Shown here: piece after piece, positions 41,521 through 50,185 of the stretch
Position numbering within the stretch: the stretch's first letter is position 1
Layout: the number at the start of each line of letters is the position of its first letter
NCBI RefSeq assembly: GCF_042429435.1
Contig: NZ_JBHMAF010000028.1
Strand: one strand, 5' to 3'
Length of the DNA stretch: 64,000 nucleotides
Origin: Ectobacillus funiculus
GTDB lineage: Bacteria > Bacillota > Bacilli > Bacillales > Bacillaceae_G
The notes under the pieces: generated by a model
The model's input: the letters and a program-made list of their open reading frames with translations, nothing else
The model's database searches: none
What the model was told of the DNA's origin: nothing
Position numbers and translations under genes: made by a program

Positions 41521-42858
41521 ATGGCTTATTTCCAAAATATTAACCAAATTCAGTTTGAAGGTCCGACATCAAAAAATCCACTTTCATTTAAATACTACAA
41601 TCCAAAAGAGGAAATTAATGGTAAAACAATGGAGGAAATTCTGCGCTTTTCTGTTGCGTATTGGCATACATTCGCTGCTGACGGAACGGATCCATTCGGT
41701 GCAGGAACAATGATTCGCCCTTGGGATCATTATAAAGGCTTAGATTTGGCAAAAGCGCGTGTGGAAGCAGCATTTGAATTGTTTGAGAAACTAAATGTAC
41801 CTTTCTTCTGCTTCCATGATTCCGATATCGCACCTGAAGGAAATACGCTAAAGGAAACATACGATGCTCTTGATCCAATCGTTGCGATGATTAAGGATTA
41901 CATGAAAACAAGCAAAACGAAATTGCTTTGGAATACAGTGAATGCGTTTACGCACCCANNNNNNNNNNNNNNNNNNNNNNNNNNNNNNNNNNNNNNNNNN
42001 NNNNNNNNNNNNNNNNNNNNNNNNNNNNNNNNNNNNNNNNNNNNNNNNNNNNNNNNNNNNNNNNNNNNNNNNNNNNNNNNNNNNNNNNNNNNNNNNNNCT
42101 ATGAAACATTATTAAATACAGACATGAAACTTGAACAGGATAATTTAGCACGTTTCTTCCATATGGCTGTTGATTATGCGAAGGAAATTGGTTTTGATGG
42201 CCAATTCTTAATTGAACCGAAGCCAAAAGAGCCAACAAAGCATCAATACGATTTTGATGTTGCGACTGGTTTAGCATTCTTGCAAAAATATGATCTTCAA
42301 GATCACCTCAAGTTTAATATCGAAGCAAACCATGCGACACTTGCTGGTCATACATTTGAACATGAGCTGCGCGTTGCCCGCATTAACGGTATGCTTGGAT
42401 CTGTAGATGCGAACCAAGGGGATACATTAATTGGCTGGGATACAGATGAATTCCCGACAGATTTATATTCTACGACATTAGCGATGTATGAGATTTTACT
42501 GAATGGCGGCCTTGGCAAAGGTGGGCTCAATTTTGATGCGAAGGTAAGAAGAGGATCCTTTGAACCAGAGGATCTGTTCCATGCTCATATTGCCGGAATG
42601 GATGCATTTGCAATCGGCTTGAAGGTAGCGAATAAGCTCCTTGAGGATAGAGTATTAGAGGATGTAATCGCTGACAGATACAGCAGCTTCACAGAAGGAA
42701 TCGGCTTAGAAATTGTGGAAGGCAAAGCGGATTTCCACAAGCTTGAGCAATATGCATTAAGCCTTGGAGAAATCAAGAACAAATCCGGCCGTCAGGAACG
42801 TTTAAAAGCAGTGGTCAATCAGTACCTATTAGAAACATTATCGACTGTGACTGTATAA
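41521..42858 (+). CDS. xylA: Xylose isomerase, copy 1 (contains assembly gap)
   Basis: Isomerises D-xylose to D-xylulose in the cytoplasm, using Mg or Mn. The ribosome binding site AGAGGAGGAAG precedes the ATG. Xylose isomerase motifs FHDSDIAPEG, FNIEANHATLAGHTFEHELR, GSVDANQGDTLIGWDTDEFP and AKVRRGSFEPEDLFHAHIAGMD are present (each quoted within its segment). N's occupy 41959-42098, just after NAFTHP. The flanks keep frame, and the remaining sequence is almost identical to copies 2 and 3. With the gap as drawn the protein is 445 residues instead of 443. There is no reason to think the gene is broken. Confidence 0.93.
   Translation: MAYFQNINQIQFEGPTSKNPLSFKYYNPKEEINGKTMEEILRFSVAYWHTFAADGTDPFGAGTMIRPWDHYKGLDLAKARVEAAFELFEKLNVPFFCFHDSDIAPEGNTLKETYDALDPIVAMIKDYMKTSKTKLLWNTVNAFTHPXXXXXXXXXXXXXXXXXXXXXXXXXXXXXXXXXXXXXXXXXXXXXXXYETLLNTDMKLEQDNLARFFHMAVDYAKEIGFDGQFLIEPKPKEPTKHQYDFDVATGLAFLQKYDLQDHLKFNIEANHATLAGHTFEHELRVARINGMLGSVDANQGDTLIGWDTDEFPTDLYSTTLAMYEILLNGGLGKGGLNFDAKVRRGSFEPEDLFHAHIAGMDAFAIGLKVANKLLEDRVLEDVIADRYSSFTEGIGLEIVEGKADFHKLEQYALSLGEIKNKSGRQERLKAVVNQYLLETLSTVTV
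41959..42098. other. Assembly gap (140 N)
   Basis: Run of N inside xylA1. In xylA2 and xylA3 the segment between the same flanking bases (CGCACCCA and CTATGAAAC) is 134 bases long, so the true gap is probably 134. Confidence 0.98.
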
Positions 42859-42921
42859 GAGAAACAAACAGTTCGATAAATAAGAAATATGCCGTTATGG
42901 TGTTTTGTTCCAGTATATTTT

Positions 42922-42958
42922 CAGGCTGTCGAGAAAGTTTTCTCCACAGCCTGTTTTT
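42922..42958 (+). terminator. Terminator of xylA1
   Basis: CAGGCTGT (42922-42929) pairs with ACAGCCTG (42946-42953), followed by TTTTT. Confidence 0.8.
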
Positions 42959-43077
42959 GTGTCTGAACACTTTTTTCATCTTTTCTATCAACACTAATAG
43001 AAAAGATGAAAAAGGAGAGATCTCTGATGATGGGAGCGTTAAAACATCATCGAGATGAGCGTGTAACGGTATTGTAG
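42953..43077 (+). mobile_element. Left-end remnant of an insertion sequence, copy 1
   Basis: From GTTTTTGTGTCTGAACAC it runs through an inverted repeat (CATCTTTTCTATC / GATAGAAAAGATG-like arms) and AAAAGGAG to ATGATGGGAGCGTTAAA, the first codons of a transposase-like frame (MMGAL.HHRDERVTV), and then stops abruptly. The same sequence continues much further in the copy at 47602. Confidence 0.75.
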
Positions 43078-43098
43078 ATAGGCAATGAAGGAATTTGA

Positions 43099-43251
43099 AA
43101 AACTCATTCATTTGAGGATGTATACAGGCTGAAAAAGGAAGCAGCCTTAAATCGTGAAAAACAGCAGCATGACAAACAACAAGAGAAACCAAAGCGAACC
43201 AGTTTTAAGCTGTTTTCCAGAAATCGTAAAGAGCAGGAAATAGAACGTTAA
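43099..43251 (+). pseudogene. C-terminal relic of a plasmid/conjugative-element protein
   Basis: An open frame without a start codon encodes about 50 residues, including FEDVYRLKKEAALNREKQQ and KLFSRNRKEQEIER before the stop. It is very basic and Gln-rich, as in C-termini of relaxases or accessory transfer proteins, but I cannot name the family. It ends 20 bases before the topB fragment and abuts the insertion-sequence remnant on its left. Confidence 0.5.
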
Positions 43252-43271
43252 TGGAAAAGGAGAATGTTTAT

Positions 43272-43409
43272 ATGAGAGTTTTAATTGCTGAAAAACCGTC
43301 CCAGGCACAAGCATATGCAAGTGCCTTAGGGAATAGAAAACGTCATGACGATTATATAGAAGTAGGTGATTTGGCTGAGCATTTAGCTAAATCAATATCG
43401 CTAGTTTAG
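43272..43409 (+). pseudogene. topB: 5' fragment of a DNA topoisomerase III (TopB) gene
   Basis: 45 codons from ATG 43272, with AAAAGGAGAATG upstream. The N-terminus MRVLIAEKPSQAQAYASALG is the Toprim start of topoisomerase III, in the version common on conjugative plasmids and integrative elements. After about residue 33 similarity ends and a stop follows; a full TopB has more than 600 residues. It marks where a mobile element was cut. Confidence 0.8.
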
Positions 43410-43519
43410 TCAATATTCTTTTTGTCCAAAATGAATAATAATGCGTACAATTAAATAAATGTAAATCACCTTAATTAAAACATCATCTCTATACTATAAC
43501 TTAAGGCGGTTATATAAGT

Positions 43520-44635
43520 ATGGTTTATATCACTAAAGTACAATTATTTTTTCTAATAATGTTATTTGAGATTGGAAGTACTACCCTTTTCGCACTTGGG
43601 ATAAAAGCAAAGCAGGATGCCTGGATTGTTGTTTTAATTGCCTCATTTATCGGATTGGGCCTTGTGTGGGTATTTACACAATTCCCAAAATTTTATCCTA
43701 ATAAGAATTTTTCAGATATTCTGGATAGTACAATAGGAAGAAAATTAGCTATCCCTTTACTTTTTATTTACAGCGCTTATTTCCTGAGTGGTGCCAGTTT
43801 TAATTTTTATGAATTTAGCGAATTGATCAAAGTGACTGCTTTACCTTTGACACCGCGTATTATTATTCTTTATTTATTTATTATCGTTACCGCTTACATA
43901 CTTACTTTAGGCTTTGAGGTTCTAGCAAGAATGGCTGAAATCTTATTGCCGGTCTTCATTATTTTTCTTATTCTAATTTATATTATTACAATGTTTTCGG
44001 GTCATTTTAATATAAGAGCCTTACTTCCCGTTTTGGGAAATGGTTTAAAACCGATTTTAGGAAAAACTTTAGTAGAAGTTGTCACTTTTCCCTTTGGTGA
44101 GTTGGTCGTTTTTATCATGTTTTGGCACTTTGTTAGAAAGCAGGAACAAATAAGGAAAGTCTCCTTGTTTGCTATAGCATTGTCTACATTTTTTATCATC
44201 TTTTCTTTAATCGTTCTAATTTCCATGTTGGGACCAGAGTTAGCAGCGAATTCTGCGATTCCTTTACTTCATGTCTTATTAGCGATTAATATCGCTGACA
44301 TTATAACGAATGTAGACTTATTAGCCATATTAGTCATTTTTATCGGTGGATTTTTCAAAATGAGTCTGCACTTTTATGGCGCTGTCCTTGCCGTTACTTG
44401 GATATTTAAAATCAAAGATCCAAAATGGGTGATCGTTGTTCTAGGACTCCTTTTTCCCATTTACAATATTTTTCGTTTTGATAATATAATCTACCATAGA
44501 TGGCTTGGCTCCGAAGTTCATTGGTTTGTTATGGTAATGATTATCCTTATGACTGTATTATTATTAATTGTTATTTTTTTAAAGCATAAAAGTGAAACTT
44601 CCAAACAAAGGAGAGAGCGCGATGTTAATTCTTGA
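43520..44635 (+). CDS. Germinant receptor subunit B (GerAB/GerKB family permease)
   Basis: 371 residues with about ten membrane segments, of the amino acid/polyamine permease-like GerAB family, the ligand-binding subunit of spore germinant receptors in the inner membrane. The start at 43520 has TTAAGGCGG upstream. Family features: the N-terminal ITKVQLFFLIMLFEIGSTTL segment and the loop FGELVVFIMFWHFVRK. It is transcribed toward the C subunit gene, whereas the A and C genes are on the opposite strand. A tiny membrane-peptide gene overlaps its end. Germinant specificity cannot be deduced. Confidence 0.9.
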   Translation: MVYITKVQLFFLIMLFEIGSTTLFALGIKAKQDAWIVVLIASFIGLGLVWVFTQFPKFYPNKNFSDILDSTIGRKLAIPLLFIYSAYFLSGASFNFYEFSELIKVTALPLTPRIIILYLFIIVTAYILTLGFEVLARMAEILLPVFIIFLILIYIITMFSGHFNIRALLPVLGNGLKPILGKTLVEVVTFPFGELVVFIMFWHFVRKQEQIRKVSLFAIALSTFFIIFSLIVLISMLGPELAANSAIPLLHVLLAINIADIITNVDLLAILVIFIGGFFKMSLHFYGAVLAVTWIFKIKDPKWVIVVLGLLFPIYNIFRFDNIIYHRWLGSEVHWFVMVMIILMTVLLLIVIFLKHKSETSKQRRERDVNS

Positions 44636-44753
44636 TATAATAAAGAAGGCCGATATATTATCAAGCATAATATTAATTGGCTCTTCCATATTTATTATCA
44701 TCTTTCTCCTACTGATTGCTTACCGTACTGCTGTACTTTTATTCAAACGTTAA
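44622..44753 (+). CDS. Single-TM peptide (43 aa) overlapping gerB; possible receptor D-type subunit
   Basis: ATG 44622 lies inside the last codons of the B-subunit gene, in another frame, with CAAAGGAGAGAGC 4-5 bases upstream, an excellent site for coupled translation. The product starts MLILDIIKKADILSSI and contains one strong membrane helix (SIILIGSSIFIIIFLLLIAY) followed by a basic end. Several germinant-receptor operons encode a short membrane 'D' subunit, usually 70-80 residues with two helices; this is shorter. The stop region overlaps the end of the convergent C-subunit gene by 4 bases. Confidence 0.7.
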   Translation: MLILDIIKKADILSSIILIGSSIFIIIFLLLIAYRTAVLLFKR

Positions 44754-45916
44754 TATTCGGATTGGAAGGGCCCTCGCATCAACCCAGTAGTCTTTACTGA
44801 AAAGTTAACACTTACTGTATATGGAACTTCAGTAAATCGTTCCTTCCAATCCTTTTTTACTTTATTCCATGTTTTTGGATCTTCTTGGTTTAAGGCGTTG
44901 CCAAAACCCAAAATATCAGACTTAAGCTTTTTTTGTGCCTTCTCCATTGCCATTTTTATTTCTTTTTCTATTATTTTCTTCATTTTCCCTTCTATTTTCC
45001 TCGAATAATCAAGCCTTTCTGCTTGGCTTTCAAATGTAGCAATTGATTGCTGTTCAGCGATAATTCCTTCACCGTTGACACTAATGATAAAAGATATTTC
45101 ATCTCCTTTTATTGTTGGCTTTATTTTAGACTTTACGTTTTTAACTTCAACTGTGTCAAACCGTTCTTCATTTACTGGTGAGGGTACTGATATGGCTGCC
45201 GTTTTTACTTCTCCTTTGCCCCAACGGTAACCTCTTGTTTCTTTTTCATTTAAATATCCAACTAATTTATCCTTGTTAAAAACACCTCCACCTGATATTT
45301 TTACATGTTTTTTTGAAAATCTGTCTTTTTCAAATTCCAACACACCAACCACTGGATTAATTCCACTTGCTAACACCTGTTTGTAAAAATTGAGAAGATC
45401 TATTTTTGCTGCATTAAACTGTATGTCCGTATGATCAACTAAATTCCGTAAATGGATAGCAGGTAAGATTGTTGCCGCATTTGTGCTTGAGGCTAATATC
45501 TCACTTGCTGCTGCATTTTTTACAATACAAATGTACACATATTCCCTGAATTCTTTTCCTCGTTGAAAAGCGTCAAGAATCGGTAAAATTCCTTCTTTTG
45601 CCAATTCCTCACTAATCAGGATTATCTTATTGTGTCCATAAAAACCCTTGCGATCAAATATCAGATTTACTTTCCTTATTGCTTCAAATATCGTTTTTCC
45701 GTTGGTAACGACCTCTTCAAATGGACGAGTAGTACTATTAGATTGAGTACTAAAGGATGCGGGTTTTAGCATGAGAGATGAAAAGATATAATTACCTGTG
45801 TCAGCATCCTTATCAATTGCAACCCCTACAGCGATTCCCAGCTCCTTTAATTCAGTTCTGTCCCAACATCCGGATAATATGGCAAGGCAAGTTAACAATA
45901 ACAGCCCCTTTTTCAA
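44750..45916 (-). CDS. Germinant receptor subunit C (Ger(x)C lipoprotein)
   Basis: 388 residues. A TTG start at 45916 is used, with GGAGAGGAT formed by the last codons of the A-subunit gene. The lipoprotein signal ends ILSGC (Cys17). The family motif GCWDRTELKELGIAVGVAID follows directly, and the three-domain GerC pattern continues (EYVYICIVKNAAASEIL, GGGVFNKDKLVGYLNEKETRG). It anchors in the outer leaflet of the spore inner membrane and assembles with subunits A and B. Its end overlaps the end of the convergent small ORF. Confidence 0.92.
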   Translation of the reverse strand: MKKGLLLLTCLAILSGCWDRTELKELGIAVGVAIDKDADTGNYIFSSLMLKPASFSTQSNSTTRPFEEVVTNGKTIFEAIRKVNLIFDRKGFYGHNKIILISEELAKEGILPILDAFQRGKEFREYVYICIVKNAAASEILASSTNAATILPAIHLRNLVDHTDIQFNAAKIDLLNFYKQVLASGINPVVGVLEFEKDRFSKKHVKISGGGVFNKDKLVGYLNEKETRGYRWGKGEVKTAAISVPSPVNEERFDTVEVKNVKSKIKPTIKGDEISFIISVNGEGIIAEQQSIATFESQAERLDYSRKIEGKMKKIIEKEIKMAMEKAQKKLKSDILGFGNALNQEDPKTWNKVKKDWKERFTEVPYTVSVNFSVKTTGLMRGPFQSEY

Positions 45917-45918
45917 CC

Positions 45919-47505
45919 TTAATCCTCTCCTTTGCTAGTTATTGGGCTCGTTGGCTTGTTATTATTACCTTCTCTTCTGGATGCCTTCCGCGTGATCGAT
46001 TGAGGCCGAGATTTAAAAAGCCATAATGGGAGACGAATAATAGAATCCTTCCATTCACTCCAGATAATGGGTGCTTGCGGAGTTAAATAGGGAGTACCGT
46101 AAGAACTAAGTGAACACAAGTGCCCTAATATAACCAGAAATCCCATTAATATGCCAAATAATCCAAATGTGCCTGCCAAGAAAAGCAGAAATATCCGAGA
46201 CAATATAACTGCATCTATAAAGGCTGCAACAACAAATTCACAAATCCCGGTAATGGCAACGACGATGACCATTGGGGTACTGACCAAACCAGCTTGTACT
46301 GCTGCTTCTCCAACAACTAGTGCACCTACAATACTAATTGCCGATCCTACTGGTTTAGGCATCCTGACTCCCGCCTCTTTTATCAGGTGAAAGGCAATGC
46401 TCATAATGAGTGCCTCAATGAATATAGGAAATGGTACACGCTCCTCTGCTGCAGCCATTGTTGCTAGCAAAAGTGAAGGCACCATCTCTTGATGGTAGGT
46501 GGTAAGTGCAACATAAAAAGGCGGTGTGGCAATGGAAATAAATAGAGCTAATAAACGCAGTAATCTCATGAATGAAGCAAAAACTGGCCGAGAATAATAA
46601 TCTTCCTCAACTTGTAAACCCTCAATAAAAAGAAAGGGTATAGTTAATACAAAAGGTGTTCCATCGCAGATGACGGCCACTCTTCCCTCTAATAATTTGG
46701 CAGCAATTTTATTGGGTTTTTCGCTACTTCCAATAGTAGGAAATAGTGAAAAAGGACTATCTTCAATAAATTGTTCAATATAACCAGATTCTAATATTGC
46801 ATCCGTATCGATTCGTTGTAGTCGTTTCCTTACTTCCTCGACAACCTTAGTATTTGCTATCCCTTCTATATAGCCAATTCGGATATTGGTTTTTGTTTGT
46901 TTACCAATCTTCATATCCTCAAATATTAAATTCGGGTTTTGAATTTTTCTGCGAATTAACATGGTATTTACCTTTAAAACTTCATTAAATCCATCGCGTG
47001 GCCCTCTTACATTGGATTCCGTTTCAGGCTCTTCCACACTTCTTGATTCAAAACCTTGGGTACTTACTGATATTGCAATATTAAATCCATTGATGAAAAG
47101 AACCGTTTCTCCGGATAAAACACTTTCTACCACTTTATCCATCTTCTTAAGTTCCTGAACAGTTGTCGCTGTTAAGATCCTTTTCTTTATGATTGTTAGC
47201 AAACTCTCTTCATTCGAACAACCATTTGCAAAATTCGGCTCCATTAACGGTTTCAAGATATGGGCATTTATATAGTCTTCATTCACCATCCCATCTAAAA
47301 AACAAATAAATACTTTTTTTGACTCATGAAAAAAAACTTCAAATTCCTTAAAAAGGACATCATCTGTTTTACCAAAGATTTTTTTTAATGAGGATAAGTT
47401 ATCAACTATGCATTTTGTAACGTCACTACTATCCTTTACAAATTGGTTACTTATTTTAGAAAACTTTTTCTTGGACCGTCTCTTCTTATAGAAAATCCTT
47501 AGCAT
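45919..47505 (-). CDS. Germinant receptor subunit A (GerAA/GerKA family)
   Basis: 528 residues from ATG 47505 (GAAAGAGGAATAC upstream). The longer frame to 47637 reads into the insertion-sequence remnant and is rejected. Soluble N-terminal domain (about 1-270) with GEKTDD-like FGKTDDVLFKEFEV, DGMVNEDYINAHIL and FINGFNIAISVSTQGFESR, then four or five membrane segments with SPFSLFPTIGSSEKPN and EGRVAVICDGTPFVLTIPFLF. It forms the oligomeric channel part of the receptor. The stop is 2 bases before the C gene start, so A and C are one unit; B lies convergent beyond C. Confidence 0.93.
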   Translation of the reverse strand: MLRIFYKKRRSKKKFSKISNQFVKDSSDVTKCIVDNLSSLKKIFGKTDDVLFKEFEVFFHESKKVFICFLDGMVNEDYINAHILKPLMEPNFANGCSNEESLLTIIKKRILTATTVQELKKMDKVVESVLSGETVLFINGFNIAISVSTQGFESRSVEEPETESNVRGPRDGFNEVLKVNTMLIRRKIQNPNLIFEDMKIGKQTKTNIRIGYIEGIANTKVVEEVRKRLQRIDTDAILESGYIEQFIEDSPFSLFPTIGSSEKPNKIAAKLLEGRVAVICDGTPFVLTIPFLFIEGLQVEEDYYSRPVFASFMRLLRLLALFISIATPPFYVALTTYHQEMVPSLLLATMAAAEERVPFPIFIEALIMSIAFHLIKEAGVRMPKPVGSAISIVGALVVGEAAVQAGLVSTPMVIVVAITGICEFVVAAFIDAVILSRIFLLFLAGTFGLFGILMGFLVILGHLCSLSSYGTPYLTPQAPIIWSEWKDSIIRLPLWLFKSRPQSITRKASRREGNNNKPTSPITSKGED

Positions 47506-47601
47506 ATGTATTCCTCTTTCACCTCTCAAATTGATAATTACTGTTACTATTTGTAAAATAAAAAAAAAAATCCATTTCTTGCTAACCTCTCTCAATAAAG
47601 A

Positions 47602-47860
47602 GTTTTTGTGTCTGAACACTTTTTCATCTGTCAACATTGATAGAAAAGATGAAAAAGGAGTGCTGTCTTATGATGGGAGCATTAAAAAATCATCGAGATG
47701 AGCGTGTCACGGTATCTGTAGAAGAATTGGTTCCGCAGGATTAATTTTTGCGTGCAGTAAGTAACCATTGAATTTAATTTTATAGAGGAAAAGCTACGTC
47801 CGTATTACTGTAAGGCTAATGATCGTCTTTCTCTTTATCCTATTATGCTGTTTAAGGGGA
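47602..47860 (+). mobile_element. Insertion-sequence remnant, copy 2 (IS1182-like transposase start)
   Basis: It begins with the same GTTTTTGTGTCTGAACAC end and hairpin as the copy at 42953. Transposase-like frames follow from ATG 47673 with frameshifts: MGALKNHRDERVTVSVEELV, then FNFIEEKLRPYYCKANDR and LSLYPIMLFKG. The order 'VPQD...IEFNFIEEKLRPYY...LYPIMLFK' is that of IS1182-type (IS4/IS5-like) transposase N-termini. The rest is lost, so it is inactive. Confidence 0.7.
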
Positions 47861-47864
47861 TCTT

Positions 47865-48300
47865 TATGGATTGCCTCAAGCAGAACGTGGCGTTTTGCAG
47901 AAGTATGTGCCGAAAGTTTGGTTAGAAAAAACAGAAACCAGACCTCGTTTGGAATGGCACAATAGGTTGTTGCATCATCACATTTTGCTTCAAAAACCGG
48001 AGGATCTAGATTCAGAATGGTAGGTACATTGGTGCAAGAACATCGCAACACGTATAGGGTGAAAACAGAGAAGCAGTTATTACTTCTTATAAGAGGCAAA
48101 AGGTCATCTCAGTGGCTTTGTCCATTAAAAGAAGTGTGAGCTCTCCCTATTTTCCCTATGAGAGGTTTGTTGAACGGCTCTGTATTTCGCTTCCTAGGAA
48201 GAAGATACAGAATCCCCCACCTTCGTTCGACCAACAATCCCCTTGTGGGAAAGGAGCGTTAGCGAGTAGATGGGGGAGTTCAATCATATCCAAATAGTAG
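47865..48300 (+). other. Mixed gene relics between the IS remnant and the oxidoreductase gene
   Basis: 47865-48023 is an open frame without a start (LPQAERGVLQKYVPKVWLEK ... EDLDSEW, stop). Around 48030-48110 a frame reads VQEHRNTYRVKTEKQ, which faintly resembles the start of RsgA-type GTPases (low confidence). At 48214-48219 and 48271-48276 CCCCCA and TGGGGG form a hairpin with a 51-base loop. None of these is an intact gene. Confidence 0.35.
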
Positions 48301-48307
48301 AAATTTC

Positions 48308-49405
48308 TTAGATACTCGTTGGTTGTTTCAGAGACAAAGATTGAGGTCTCTCACATGTACTTTCCATTATGTAATGCTTTCCATTATCTGAGGAATCATG
48401 GAAGCCATGCATTGCTTCTAAAACATGGTAAGCTAGATTGCCATTTGCGCGATGCTCACTTCCACTGAGGATAGCTTGGGCCATATCTGCTACACCAAGG
48501 CCCCTGCTGTTTTGTGAATAGCCATAAGATAGAGACACATCTACAAATTCTTTTTCGTCACGTTTTCTGATGCGGACAGGTCCTCCAAACGTATTTGGAT
48601 CAGGGACTAGCAATGTACCTTCACTACCGTATATTTCAATAGGAGGCAGCGATGTTCCACCAAAAGCATCAAAACTTGTTGTAATCGTTCCAATTGCACC
48701 GGATGCAAAATCTATGGTACCTGAAATATGAGTTGGGGTTGCGACTTGTATTTTAGTACCAGCTTTTGGTTCGCTAGTGACTGTTCTTTCTGGATAACTG
48801 ATGCGAGTTGACCCGGAAATTCGTTTAATCGGTCCTAGCAGAGACACTAAAGCTGTTAAATAATAAGGTCCCATATCAAACATTGGGCCGCCTCCAATAT
48901 CATAATAGAATGCAGGGTCCGGATGCCAATGCTCATGGCCGCGGGTAATCATGAAAGCAGATGCCCCAATGGGAACGCCGATTTCACCTTGTTCAATGAG
49001 ATGAATTGCTGTTTGGATACCCGCACCTAAGAAGGTGTCAGGTGCACTGCCAACTAAGAGGTTTTGCTTCTTGGCCGTTTCTAAAATTTGTTGTCCTTCC
49101 TCACGTGTAACTGCAAGAGGTTTTTCCGTATAGACATGCTTACCCGCTTCAAGTGCTTGAATACAAACAGCTGCGTGGGCCTTTGGAATCGTTAAATTAA
49201 TAACTAATTCAATGTCAGGGTCTGTAAGGAGTTCCTGTACTGAATAGGCTTTAGGAATACCGTATTTTGCAGCTTGAGCTTGTGCGTGTTGTTCATCTAA
49301 GTCTGCACATGCAACAAGATCGAGATGATCGAATTTTTGACAATTTTCCATATAGATCGAACTGATATTTCCACATCCAACAATACCAATTTTAAGTTTT
49401 TTCAT
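48308..49405 (-). CDS. Gfo/Idh/MocA-family oxidoreductase (1)
   Basis: 365 residues from ATG 49405, preceded by GAGGGAGCC; the longer frame overlaps the next gene and is rejected. The N-terminal Rossmann fold has KIGIVGCGNISSIYMEN, followed by the family's EKPLAVTREEGQQI motif (about residues 91-104). The C-terminal domain has GGGPMFDMGPYYLTAL. Such enzymes oxidise or reduce sugars, inositols or their derivatives with NAD(P). It is the last of three minus-strand genes (oxidoreductase, ThuA-like, this gene) with 20-22-base gaps, so they form one operon. The substrate is unknown. Confidence 0.9.
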   Translation of the reverse strand: MKKLKIGIVGCGNISSIYMENCQKFDHLDLVACADLDEQHAQAQAAKYGIPKAYSVQELLTDPDIELVINLTIPKAHAAVCIQALEAGKHVYTEKPLAVTREEGQQILETAKKQNLLVGSAPDTFLGAGIQTAIHLIEQGEIGVPIGASAFMITRGHEHWHPDPAFYYDIGGGPMFDMGPYYLTALVSLLGPIKRISGSTRISYPERTVTSEPKAGTKIQVATPTHISGTIDFASGAIGTITTSFDAFGGTSLPPIEIYGSEGTLLVPDPNTFGGPVRIRKRDEKEFVDVSLSYGYSQNSRGLGVADMAQAILSGSEHRANGNLAYHVLEAMHGFHDSSDNGKHYIMESTCERPQSLSLKQPTSI

Positions 49406-49427
49406 ATTGGCTCCCTCGTTATATAAT

Positions 49428-50165
49428 TTATTGACTATCTCCCATACCTGAATATACAGTGTGATTTCCGTTATCAGATGTCCCCGCCAATGTTTTAGCT
49501 CGTTTCTTTCCTTCGGCAGCCCACAAAAAGCCACGGCGCATGATAAGTGAAACCTCTGGCATTGCCACGATATTAGCTTGATGCCCTAATGAATTATAGA
49601 ACACATTTCCCAGGCCCCAGCGTTTTGTCCATACGACAGGCATATCAACTGCTTTATTCGTAGCATGGGGACCGTCAACAACTGGGAAGCGTGTGGTTGC
49701 GAGTACCTCTACTGCAGGGTCGACATGAAGATAATACTGCTCACTGACAACTTTAAAATCAGAAAAGCCTTCTAATAGCGGACTTGTGGAATGCTTGATA
49801 TTAACCATGTACTCCACGCCATCATTACCTGGGTGTGCTACCCAATTTCCGCCGGTCATAAATTGCCAATCAACATTGTTTCTGAACGAATCGCACATTC
49901 CGCCGTGGCATCCGGCTAAGCCAACACCGTCCATAACAGCTTCAGATATATGTAACACGTATTTTTTTTCAATTTCTCCCATTGTCCAGTGCGGAACGAT
50001 TAAATCTAATGCTTTCAGCTTTTCAACATCTGCATAGGAATCAAGTGAGTTTGAAACTTCTACATGAAAGTTTTCTTCCTCAAGAATTCCTTTAAAGATT
50101 TTTGCTACTTGTTCTGGTTCATGACCATTCCAACCGCCCCAAACAATCATTGCATGTTTTTTCAT
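49428..50165 (-). CDS. ThuA-like domain protein
   Basis: 245 residues. Glutamine amidotransferase-like fold of the ThuA (trehalose utilisation) family: MIVWGGWNGHEPEQVAKIF at the start, the GLAGCHGGMCDSFRN segment (about residues 80-94) and VVWTKRWGLGNVFYNSLGH (about 184-202). The catalytic role of ThuA proteins is poorly defined; they are usually encoded beside Gfo/Idh/MocA dehydrogenases, as here, and participate in disaccharide or sugar-derivative breakdown. AAAGGAG precedes the ATG at 50165. Confidence 0.88.
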   Translation of the reverse strand: MKKHAMIVWGGWNGHEPEQVAKIFKGILEEENFHVEVSNSLDSYADVEKLKALDLIVPHWTMGEIEKKYVLHISEAVMDGVGLAGCHGGMCDSFRNNVDWQFMTGGNWVAHPGNDGVEYMVNIKHSTSPLLEGFSDFKVVSEQYYLHVDPAVEVLATTRFPVVDGPHATNKAVDMPVVWTKRWGLGNVFYNSLGHQANIVAMPEVSLIMRRGFLWAAEGKKRAKTLAGTSDNGNHTVYSGMGDSQ

Positions 50166-50185
50166 ATATGAAACACTCCTTTTAT

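Noticed and set aside
47506..47637. N-terminal extension of the germinant receptor A subunit
   Set aside because: The added residues are translated from the IS end (the same DNA occurs at 42953), and a good ribosome binding site precedes ATG 47505.
48030..48110. RsgA GTPase gene start
   Set aside because: About 25 residues of faint similarity, no start codon or downstream domain; kept only as a remark in the mixed-relic region.
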